Shown piece by piece: positions 34,493 through 41,905 of a stretch of DNA of 41,905 nt (within the stretch, counting starts at the first letter, position 1; the number at the start of each line of letters is the position of its first letter). The notes under the pieces are model-generated. The model searched no databases, was not told the origin of the DNA, and was given only the letters and a program-made list of their open reading frames with translations. Source of the DNA: Didymodactylos carnosus (lineage: Eukaryota; Rotifera; Eurotatoria; Philodinida; Philodinidae); NCBI GenBank assembly GCA_905250885.1, contig CAJNOQ010000754.1, positions 1 to 41,905 on the forward strand, written 5' to 3'. A program made the position numbers and the translations under genes.

Positions 34493-35455
34493 TCGAGTTT
34501 CTCACGTCAAAAGAGCTCGGTCTTGTGAAGAAACACCGAGTCTCTCAGGAGAAATTATAAACTTCGTGTGGAGAAGCATAGTTTTTCGCAACAGAACACA
34601 TGAGTTGTTGTGAAGAAACATGGGGTTTCTCAAGAGAATAGATAAAGTTCTTGTTGAGAAACATCGGGTCTGTCACGAGAAAATATAAAGTTCCTGTGGA
34701 GAAGCATAGTTGTTCGCAACAGAACACATGAGTTGTTGTGAAGAAACATCAAGTCTCTCAAGAGAAAAGAGGCAGGTTTTGTGAAAAAACATCGACTGTT
34801 CTTGTGAAGAAACATGGGGTTTCTCAAGAGAAAAGAGGAAGGTCCGGTGAAGAAACATCGAGCTTGGAAACTCCATGTTTCTTCACAAAACCACCATCTC
34901 CTCTGTTGAGAAACCCCATGAAAGCCCTTAATCTTTTATCTTCAGAAACTCGCGTTTTTGTCGCAAGACCTTACTCTTTTGTCTTGAGAGACTCGATGCT
35001 TCTTCACAAGACCTGCAACTGTTCTTCTGAGAAACCCCATGCTTATTCATAAGACCTTCCTCTTTCCTTTTGAGAAACTCGCTGATTCTTCACAAAACCT
35101 TCATGATTACTCGAAACATGCGGTTCCTCAAGAGAAGAGATGAAGGTTTTGTGAAGAAATATCTAGTTTCTGAGGAGAAAAGATTAAATTATTGTGAAAA
35201 AACATCGAGTGTCTCAAGAGTAATGATCAAGTTCTTGGGAAGAAACATGGGGTTTCTCAAGAGAAAAGAGTAAGGTCTTTTGAAGAAACATAGAGCTTCG
35301 AAAGTCGAAGTTTCCTCACAAGACTTTCCTCTTTTCTTTCGAAAAACTCCATGTTTCTTCACAAAACCATCATCTATTCTGTTGAGAAACCCCATGTTTA
35401 TTCAAAAGACCTTAATCTTTTCTCTTGAGAAACTCGATGTTTCTCCACAAAGAAA
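34493..35455. repeat. 43-bp minisatellite, block 2, orientation switching
   Basis: About 22 units of the same 43-bp family. Orientation is forward to about 34866, reverse to about 35105, forward to about 35300 and reverse to the end. The stretch about 35151-35357 is the reverse complement of about 34045-34250 in block 1, including the shared turning point GAGCTTCGAAAGTCGAAG, so a higher-order inverted duplication links the blocks. Open frames in all directions here are repeat artefacts. Confidence 0.88.
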
Positions 35456-35656
35456 CTGAAGCCTACGTCAAAAAAATATGTACGTAATCAACCACGTCAG
35501 TGTTCGTCCTTGTTCAATTTCGACCTTTAAATAAAGAAGTTCGTGAGGTCCGAAGTTTCCGAATCCACACTTAAGATCCTGGTCTTCGTGTTTCAATTTT
35601 GATTTCATTCACAACATTTAGTTATAGACAAAATAAAATTTTGTTCACAAAGACGA

Positions 35657-35850
35657 TTTATACACCTATTTCACTCGGAAAGTGTCAGTGGCGGCTAGAA
35701 ACTTGACACTTGTATAAATATTTTAGTGCACTACATAAATATGGCAACCTAATAAAATGAGAAACTACTTTTTAAATCTATCCTAACCTAGTAAGTTTCA
35801 ATCTATGGCACACGTCCACCTTCTCAGGCCAGACCTCGCATCTCCGCCTT
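35657..35850 (+). repeat. Direct repeat flanking minisatellite block 2 (copy 2)
   Basis: Second copy of the segment at 34259-34471; the offset is about 1398 bp near the start. It lacks a short piece (near GGCTGCGGCCAAGAC) present in copy 1. The SAR1-like fragment begins soon after it. Confidence 0.85.
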
Positions 35851-36011
35851 CTATGGTTGGTAGTAGATGAAATGTTGACTGACATTGTAAGAACGCGTCA
35901 TTCATCAGAAGATGATGAAAACTAAGCGGTTAGCGGCGGCGTCAGAAATTTTTGGCTGAGGTACTCATGCTCTAAGTTTAGACAAGTCGTAGTGCAGTGT
36001 GCAGTTTTTGA

Positions 36012-36263
36012 AAAGTCTGCAAAACAATTCTGGGTGGCCTAGCCGATGATGACGATGATATGAGTCAAGTGTCCATGCTGATACTGGGAAATAAAATTGA
36101 TTGTTCGAATGCATGTAGTTACACTGAAATTGTACAACCACTGGGAATCGAACGATATTTATGTGATGGATCAAATCGAAAATTGAAGTTATGCATGTGT
36201 AGCATTACTGGAGGGCAAGAGTATGATGAAGGAATTCGCTGGCTTATCCAACAGCAACAGTAA
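36012..36263 (+). pseudogene. SAR1/ARF-like small GTPase C-terminal fragment
   Basis: The frame encodes MLILGNKIDCSNACSYTEI, in which NKID is the guanine-specifying G4 motif, then LKLCMCSITGGQEYDEGIRW, matching the C-terminus of SAR1 (FMCSVxxxxGYGEGFRW), and ends in a short Gln run before TAA. SAR1 is the COPII coat GTPase at the ER; this would be its last exon or so. The usual G1 motif (GLDNAGKT), switch regions and DLGGH motif are not found upstream. An in-frame TGA lies at 36009-36011, and a repeat occupies the DNA before 35850. No good acceptor opens the frame. I therefore call it a 5'-truncated relic, although a remote upstream exon outside my recognition is possible. Confidence 0.7.
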
Positions 36264-36659
36264 ACGTTTGGCTCGTGAATATACTTTTTTACTTCCTTTG
36301 ACTGACTTGACTGTAACATTATTTTTTACCAACTCTCCCAATAAAAAGACTTATGGAAAAATTCCAGATACATTTCATCTATAATCGGGCGACTAGTTGT
36401 CATATAGATTACTAGTTGCAAAAGAGACTTTTAACTAGGCTGAGATGTAGTAGTTTAAAACAGTAGTTAGAATAATCCTATATTTTCAAACTAAGTTTTT
36501 TTCAACCTCCTGATTTAGCTGCAATCAAGTATAAGTTATCCATAGTATAAATTAAAATTTTGGAGTGGTTTGGCACGATGCTGACTGAGTTAAGATTTGT
36601 TATTAATTTCCTGTAAAAGTAGTTAAAAATGGGTTTCACCTATCATAGCTTTTCACTAG

Positions 36660-36920
36660 GTTCTTGACCTTGCTTCTGGATCGTGTATTTGCGACATTTT
36701 CCATCACATCGTTTACATTTATACCTGCTACTGTTTTCGATTTTTTCATAATAGAATCACAGCAAAAAAAGTATGTGATTTACAGGGGAAGTATGCAGCA
36801 ATATCAAACGAAGTGGGAGAAGGAAAAAACAAATCTTTCTCAGATTGGCTTAGTCACATAGTTAAACCATCTTTTGTTAATCAGCAACGTAGATCAAAAA
36901 GGACTTTCTTTCTGACATAA
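36660..36920 (+). other. Possible orphan last exon (86 codons)
   Basis: A frame without an ATG start runs from an acceptor-like TTTTCACTAG (ending 36659) to a TAA at 36918-36920. It reads VLDLASGSCICDIFHH at the beginning and SFSDWLSHIVKPSFVNQQRR near the end; the second half looks protein-like. I do not recognise the family and can find no partner exon upstream, so this may be a gene relic or chance. Confidence 0.25.
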
Positions 36921-36983
36921 TTCTTCATATATGTGAAGAAAGCTCAACTTTAATACAAGTGAATAGAGAGAGACTTTGAACAA

Positions 36984-37073
36984 CAAACCCCATGTTTCTT
37001 CACAAGAACTTCATCATTACTCCTGAGACAGTCGATGTTTTTTACAATAATTTAATCTTTACTCCTGAGAAAC
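36984..37073 (-). repeat. 43-bp minisatellite, small reversed piece
   Basis: About two units in reversed orientation: CCCCATGTTTCTTCACAAGA, then ACTCCTGAGACAGTCGATG and ACTCCTGAGAAACTG. The sequence AATAGAGAGAGA occurs just before and just after (about 36963 and 37079), which may be a duplicated target or an adjoining small repeat. Confidence 0.75.
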
Positions 37074-37455
37074 TGTGAATAGAGAGAGAATATGAACATT
37101 ACGTAATCGATATCGTTGTATACTTGATTCAAACTCAAGAAGTTCGAGGAAGAAGGACTTGTGAGAAATGACAAAGAAGAACTGTTTTACAAGAAGGATC
37201 TCTGCGTGGCGAAGAAGATCAACGTTTGTTTTATATTTACAAATGAAAGTCCAAGATTCCTAAATAGGCATATGTTTGAAGAAAACGGGGTTGGGCAGTT
37301 GGTGATGAAACTTCGGCAGCTAAATATCTGTCTTTTTTATGATTACATTTTTTATTTTCTAAAGAGATAAAGTAAAACCTATTCATAGTAAAGAGCAGTG
37401 GACATATGTCCTACTAATACAATGAATGAAAACGATGTGGATATTGTACTTTGGA

Positions 37456-38623
37456 TTATATAGAAAATATGTGAATATTTACCACTGGAAAAATAAGCAC
37501 CACTGTTAAGACTACTAAAGCGATATTCATACCACTCCGACGTGCAGCGCTTCCACCAGGTGGAAATCCACCATCATTACACAAATCGTCGCTACAGCAA
37601 CAGCGTATTTTTGTTTCGCCGTCATCGTCTCTAGTCGTTTGACAGCCAGAATCAGAAGGACAGAAGACGCTTCCTACATATGTCCAGCTACGATCGTATG
37701 TGACAGAGTTTCCTTTTATGTACTTTGTTTTCTATAAAGAAAAAATAATGTGATAATGTAACGAGTTTAAAATGTACAGTACGTAAATCGTAAACACAGC
37801 CTTACAGAACATCCCTAGCGTAGGTGGCGGAGCCATTAGGCCTGGGTAGGCTCAAGCCTACCTAGCATAAGCGTGTGAGCATTTTTAGGACCGTGGATAG
37901 ACTCATAATACAGCTCTTTTTTTTTCGTGAGCCATGGTACTTCTTAAAAGCAAATCAAAAATTCCTATTTCTCAAGGTTGAGTCCACTGTGTCGGATTCT
38001 AACGCGGTTGAATTTAAGTTTGGGTCTGGAAATTTTCTTTTTTGTCCGGCTTTGAGTTCGAGCCTGAGAGTTCGAAGCCGACGAATTCTAGCTAAGTGTG
38101 GGGATCAGTTGTAATATGATTATTATAAAATCATTGTCAAGACTAGTAGCGGAATAATCAATCGTAAAAAGGATGAGGTACCCTCTGAGCGATAGCAGAT
38201 TCGAATTAGAAAAGTTGAATTCAAAGACGAAGACTAGGGTCTTGAGTGTGGATTCGAAAACTTCAGACCTGATGAACTTCTCTATTTAAAGGTCGAAGTA
38301 AAAAGCATTATTCTGTTTTACTTAAATGGCATAAAAAATAAGACGCCTAAATGCAGTGAATAAACACTTACATAGCATACTGCTCGTTGTCTGGGGTAGT
38401 CATAATGCGCTGTGGATATTGGTACTACTAGTGGATTAATATTTTCAACACAAGCTTCTGGATTTGAATCAGAATGACAATAGTAGCAATCACGAGTCAA
38501 AATAATCCCAAAGCATAGAGTTATTATTGCAACTAATAGAACAAAGGAATGCATATTACTATTAGATTTAGTGTTTTCAAATAAGTACTTACGAAGAAAT
38601 AGTGCAATAAATATAAATTTCAT
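37456..38623 (-). CDS. Ly6/uPAR-like GPI-anchored protein, 3 exons
   Basis: Exons 38623-38593, 38532-38372 and 37731-37456 give 155 aa with all phases agreeing. It starts with a signal peptide, MKFIFIALFLLAIITLCFG, which only appears once the 60-bp first intron (GTAAGT...TATTAG) is removed. Next comes CYYC after the cleavage region, further cysteines, and the three-finger fold hallmark CCCSDDLCN. It ends with GGSAARRSG and a hydrophobic tail LVVLTVVLIFPVV, as expected of a GPI-anchor signal. Family members sit on the outer cell surface and commonly modulate receptors or channels; the partner here is unknown. The 640-bp second intron holds a repeat copy (38014-38206). A longer frame reaching 38638 begins with GTG, so ATG 38623 is chosen. 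Confidence 0.87.
38014..38206 (+). repeat. Direct repeat copy in Ly6 intron 2
   Basis: Nearly identical to 39112-39304; both share CTGGAAATTTTCTTTTTTGT, GTTCGAAGCCGACGAATTC, TAAGTGTGGGGATCAGTTG and TAGTAGCGGAATAATCAA. The copies lie 1098 bp apart in the same orientation on either side of the Ly6-like gene's first exons. Confidence 0.88.
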
Positions 38624-38703
38624 TATCTTAACTTTCACTTTTCAACTAACAACTAATGGCAGATTTTCTTCTTATATAGACTGCACAGTTCCGCAAAAAG
38701 ATC

Positions 38704-38890
38704 TGTTGTTTTATGTCTTGAGATCATAGACAAAACACGGTTGCTGAGATATACAACCTTCTCATATATTTCACGTGAGTCAAATAAAAGGAAGATAAGA
38801 GCATTTTTTTTCTTAGAAATTATGTGTTACTAGCGAGAACCGTGTAGGTCACAGAATTTTGCAAGTCTTTAATTAATCGAGTTCTTTAAG
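38704..38890 (+). repeat. Dispersed ~190-bp repeat leading into the minisatellite (copy 2)
   Basis: Second copy of 33406-33600, again followed directly by 43-bp satellite units. Copy 2 keeps TTCTTTAAGATCGAG just before the satellite, a stretch also found at the start of block 2 (about 34478-34500), which marks the usual satellite start. Confidence 0.85.
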
Positions 38891-38892
38891 AT

Positions 38893-39030
38893 CGAGTTTC
38901 TCAAGGCAAAAGAGGAAGGTCTTGTGATGAAACATCGAGTTTCTCTAGAGAAAACATGAAGTTCTTGTGAATAGACAGGGAGTTACTCAGGACAATAGAT
39001 GTAGGTCTTGTGAAGAAACATCGACGCATA
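38893..39030 (+). repeat. 43-bp minisatellite, short block near Ly6-like gene
   Basis: About three units: ATCGAGTTTCTCAAGGCAAA, TCGAGTTTCTCTAGAGAAAA and AGTTACTCAGGACAATAGAT, each followed by GAAG.TCTTGTGA-type spacers. It breaks down after 39020, where a TTTTTTGGTCTGTTTGGGTA sequence is present twice in tandem (about 39045 and 39081). Confidence 0.8.
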
Positions 39031-39111
39031 GTTTTGAAGCATAGTTTTTTGGTCTGTTTGGGTACTTTTTGTGTGCAACATTTTTTCGGTCTGTTTGGGT
39101 ACTAAAAAAAG

Positions 39112-39304
39112 AAAGTTTGGATCTGGAAATTTTCTTTTTTGTCCGACTATGAGTTCGAACCCGAGAGTTCGAAGCCGACGAATTCCAGCTAAGTGTGGGG
39201 ATCAGTTGTAATATGATTATCATAAAATCATTGTCAAGACTAGTAGCGGAATAATCAACCGAAAAAAGGATGAGGTATCCTCCGAGCGATAGCAGATTCG
39301 AATT
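39112..39304 (+). repeat. Direct repeat copy upstream of Ly6-like gene
   Basis: Second copy of 38014-38206. Both copies end at CAGATTCGAATTA; the sequence after it differs (an AGAAAAG stretch at 38207, a perfect hairpin at 39306), so that point is an element boundary. Confidence 0.88.
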
Positions 39305-39305
39305 A

Positions 39306-39346
39306 TACTCAAAAATCTATAGATTTTATCTATAGATTTTTGAGTA
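39306..39346. repeat. Perfect 19-bp hairpin
   Basis: TACTCAAAAATCTATAGAT, then TTT, then its exact reverse complement. It sits directly after the end of the repeat at 39304. It could be a transposon end structure, an excision scar or a cruciform-forming site; no run of T follows to suggest a Pol III terminator. Confidence 0.85.
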
Positions 39347-39600
39347 GTCACTTTTGTTTGAAAAAAGGTCGCTGACGAGAAAAAGAGTTAACCATGAGAA
39401 AAAAAGAATCTACCGTAGTTTTTTCTCCTCTTTCTCATGGTGATGTTAAAACTTTCCGCGAATATCATCATTTTCTCGCTAAGGAATTTTATTTAAAAAA
39501 AATGGATTTATATTCCGATTGGGCTGTATCCTGATTGGAATATACTTTTATTCAAAATGTATAAATCCCGATCAGGATATAGAACATGAGACTGAACTAT

Positions 39601-39862
39601 AGTATGAAGGAAACATCTAGAAATATTCATGCTAGAGAAGAAAATGTTTAACGTTGAACGGTGGTCATTTTCTCTACGGAACATTTTCCACCAAAAACTT
39701 CAGAAAAAAAGTTCTTTTAAAAAAAGTGAAATTTTTCAATAAGAAAAAGTAATATCTTCAAAATAGCTTTTTCCCTTAAATTTTCGTAGACAAAATGACC
39801 ATCGTTCAATACTAAACATTTTCTTCTCTAGCAGGAATATTTCCATATGTTTCCATCATACT
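39601..39862. mobile_element. MITE-like element with ~76-bp inverted arms
   Basis: The left arm 39601-39676 (AGTATGAAGGAAACATCTAG, then GCTAGAGAAGAAAATGTTTA and GTGGTCATTTT) is repeated as its reverse complement at 39787-39862 with several mismatches. The ~110-bp centre is A/T-rich and non-coding. No certain target-site duplication is visible. Confidence 0.8.
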
Positions 39863-40273
39863 GCAGCCTTGAAATAGCTCTAAACAATGTATGCTCCTCG
39901 ACATGCAATATCTTTCTCGATACAAAGTGGTGAAATATTAACAATTGTAACATTTTTTTCTACACCGATTATAGTTTCACTTTTTATCTGGTTAACTTAA
40001 CGTTTAAACAATAAAATATTATGTAAACACGTCATGTAATCTGGTCCATTTTTCTTTAAATTATCATCGACAGTCTTCCTGGTCCCCTGTAGATACGTTT
40101 TTCATGATATTCAAAGTCTATTTTATTAATAATATAAAAAACATGCACACTGACACTCACACTCTCTTTCTCTGTCTCAGACATGGAAAGAAGCAAAAAC
40201 AAACAAAAAATACTTATTTATCATTATTATTAACAAATAAAAACATATCTGACACAGTTGACAATAATATCTA

Positions 40274-40279
40274 TTTATT
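40274..40279 (-). terminator. Polyadenylation signal of the 40282-41083 gene
   Basis: TTTATT on + is AATAAA on the minus strand, three bases after the stop codon at 40284-40282. That is unusually close but possible in a compact genome; further downstream AT-rich sequence may provide another. Confidence 0.35.
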
Positions 40280-40281
40280 TT

Positions 40282-41083
40282 TTATATCAAAGTTGTATCG
40301 GTAAATATATTTGATGAATTTGTAGAAGATATTAAATGATCTGTGGACGATAATAACTGAATTGGTTTTAATAACTGACGTATTTGAAGCAACGAATGAT
40401 GAATAGGAAGTAGAATCGAAACATGATTTTCACCAATATGTTGATTTATCTTTAAGAAAAATGTATATAGATAAAAGGTATAAATAATAATGTTTCAAAA
40501 CTACACTTACTTGTTCACTATTAATATTATAAAAATTGTATAATCTTGACAAACATTTGATTGTATTTTCATCATTAAATAGTAATGCTGTTGATTCATC
40601 AGCACTCGATGTTTGAGAATTATCAGAAATAATCGTTATATTCTGTTCTCTCATTTTATTTAAATCATTGTCAATATCATTAAAATGTTTTTTATCACTG
40701 TTAAATAATGTTGGAATAACTTGACAAAGCTAAAAAACATTGACAAAGATCAAGTATTTATTTTCAAATTCGTTTTTAAATGACTTACATTTATTGATTT
40801 AATATCAAATACAAATTCTAGTCCATCAGCAATAACTTCGAGACATGATTTAATAACTGGACACGATGAACGACACGATAATAATAAATGTAAACGACGA
40901 ATTATATCACTAATGAGTTCGATATAACTAAAATAAATCAAACAAAAATACAACTAGACTAATGATTCTTTTTAAATTTAAACTTTGCATCTCTTCACGG
41001 TATTCAAACCTATCACGTACCCATAGTACGTTCGAAATATGTTGTCTCTCCACTAACCAACGGATTAGTTGATGATTTTTCAT
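40282..41083 (-). CDS. Unrecognised 199-aa protein, 4 exons
   Basis: Exons 41083-41010, 40927-40789, 40729-40511 and 40449-40282 join in phase to 199 aa, with introns of 82, 59 and 61 bp. The first half is helix-like and well structured: MKNHQLIRWLVERQ, NVLWVRDSYIELISDIIRRL, CPVIKSCLEVIADGLEFVFD. The second half is Ser/Thr/Asn-rich and polar. No signal peptide, membrane segment or catalytic motif is seen. The even helical spacing could suit an armadillo/HEAT-like repeat piece, and the whole could be the end of a larger protein, but a TGA lies in frame just upstream of ATG 41083. Exons 2-4 are well supported by strong GTAAGT donors. The first exon's donor (GTTTGA) is weak, so the start is less sure. 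I do not recognise the family. Confidence 0.65.
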
Positions 41084-41905
41084 CCATCAACAGGCATCCT
41101 CTCCCCATGGATAATCAAACTTAGAGATGTCACACAATTCAGCAAGAAACAACTAGTGTACCGATCTTTAGTACTCTAATACTAGGAATATTGTTTCTGA
41201 TGAGAACTGTGAAGGAATCGAAGAAACTTTCTAATTCTCTAGTATTAGATTCGACATTGCGTATTTTTTCAAGTAGTTGTGAACGGCTCACCGATTACCA
41301 TACAACTAATAACAGTTAAATGAGTATATTTCATGTTTCTTTCGTCTTCATTTCATACATATTACGTTTTTCTCACGTTTCTGTATTATCACTTTATAGC
41401 AAATATCTTGTTATTTTTTGAATTTAGGCAAAATAAACCCTAATATTAGATAACGGGTGACCCATAAAGAATGTCCCTCTCAATATTTTGCTTATAACTT
41501 GGTTTCGGTTTGTTTCCGAGACTCGATGTTTTTTTTAAAAGATGCGCTGTGAAATTCTCTACAAAATCATAACTAAACTATAATTTCAGAGCTTTAATCA
41601 AGAAAACTAAGCCAATTAGATGAAAGTCGAAAAAAATGTAAACTTCCTAAACTCACAAATGATGTCGTGTATTAACGTTTTGAAAGTAAGAAAAACTGAA
41701 CTAGCCCTTTTGTAGCCCTGACTTCGCTCTATTTTTTAGCTATACTTCAAATTTTTTCACATTAAAAGCCACAGCGAAATAATACTTTTTCTATCGGTTG
41801 TCATGCATTTTTTCATTAATTTTCTAAATTTTGGGTATAGTGGAACTATCAGTAAAAGCCCCATAACTTCATCAGAATAAAAGCTTTTTTAGAGCAGACG
41901 GTGTG
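41084..41905. other. Right-end region without recognised features
   Basis: No exon or long repeat is recognisable. It would contain the promoter of the minus-strand gene ending at 41083. A palindromic pair, ACTAATACTAG / CTAGTATTAGA, occurs around 41176-41187 and 41259-41269 as part of an imperfect inverted repeat (about 41165-41270). Confidence 0.45.

Larger units (their letters stand above)
36264..37455. other. Spacer with one candidate exon
   Basis: Contains the candidate exon at 36660-36920 and a small reversed minisatellite piece at 36984-37073. A 69-codon frame at 37161-37370 has no recognisable domain. On the minus strand, TTTATT at 37351-37356 could be the polyadenylation hexamer for the Ly6-like gene, about 100 bp past its stop. 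Confidence 0.5.
38624..40281. other. Repeat-filled spacer upstream of the Ly6-like gene
   Basis: No gene recognised. It starts with the Ly6 promoter region, interrupted within about 80 bp by a dispersed repeat (38704-38890) and minisatellite. Further on are the second copy of the 193-bp repeat, a perfect hairpin (39306-39346), smaller imperfect inverted repeats near 39385-39445 and 39520-39580, and a MITE-like element (39601-39862). Near 40140-40180 there is a short CACTGACACTCACACTCTCT microsatellite-like run. Confidence 0.6.

Noticed and set aside
33760-35395. Many frames with repeated FSLEK/VSSQE peptides in the 43-bp satellite
   Set aside because: The 43-bp period is not a multiple of three and the orientation flips, so frames occur by chance in all six readings.
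33590-35455. CRISPR array
   Set aside because: Units are degenerate and contiguous with no unique spacers, orientation switches, and the genome is eukaryotic.
38554-38638. Alternative starts of the Ly6-like gene (GTG 38638 unspliced, or ATG 38554)
   Set aside because: Splicing out 38592-38533 gives a better signal peptide from ATG 38623 with clean GTAAGT and TATTAG sites.
39145-39185. GAGTTCGAACCC as a tRNA T-loop
   Set aside because: No acceptor or anticodon stem can be formed around it, and the same segment is a dispersed repeat (38014-38206).

Overview
This is eukaryotic, almost certainly animal, DNA. It is AT-rich, genes are cut by many short introns (about 50-80 bp, GT...AG), neighbouring genes lie on both strands without operons, and the proteins are animal families: an SLC17 transporter, a TRPM channel, a UBASH3/TULA-type histidine phosphatase and a Ly6/uPAR-type GPI protein. 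Tiny introns, F-box remnants and many small palindromic transposon relics suggest a bdelloid rotifer or similar compact-intron invertebrate. That identification is inference.

Left part (1-20305): a gene-free repeat-bearing stretch with a palindromic MITE; an intact 13-exon SLC17/sialin-like transporter on + (2842-6486, 482 aa); a spacer with a ~690-bp tandem duplication; a complete 23-exon TRPM channel on + (9571-17399, 1293 aa) with one intron of about 2.45 kb; a large fold-back element; then a two-exon polyglutamine-bearing histidine phosphatase on - (18747-20305, 499 aa).

Middle (20306-28885): a long spacer without recognisable genes, then a degraded non-LTR retrotransposon (24598-26612) rearranged into two nested head-to-head inverted duplications. 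It is followed by an intronless gene at 28169-28885 for a 238-aa protein joining a RING-HC finger to a YEATS-like beta-sandwich. This RING-YEATS architecture is the most interesting coding feature in the window; the YEATS part seems to lack the usual acyl-lysine pocket residues.

Right part (28886-41905): dense repeats and gene relics. These include ~165-bp tandem repeats, a 622-bp fold-back element with 198-bp arms, an F-box fragment cut off where a repeat begins, a 43-bp minisatellite in several blocks whose orientation flips repeatedly, a SAR1-like GTPase fragment, a three-exon Ly6-like GPI-anchored protein on - (37456-38623, 155 aa) and an unrecognised four-exon gene on - (40282-41083, 199 aa).

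Nothing links the intact genes into one pathway. Transporter, channel and Ly6 protein are membrane or surface proteins, the phosphatase is probably cytosolic, and the RING-YEATS protein is probably nuclear or cytosolic. What is shared across the window is the unusual number of inverted repeats, several long enough to give hairpin RNA if transcribed. All gene models were assembled by hand from reading frame, splice-site and protein-family logic; no search or RNA evidence was available.
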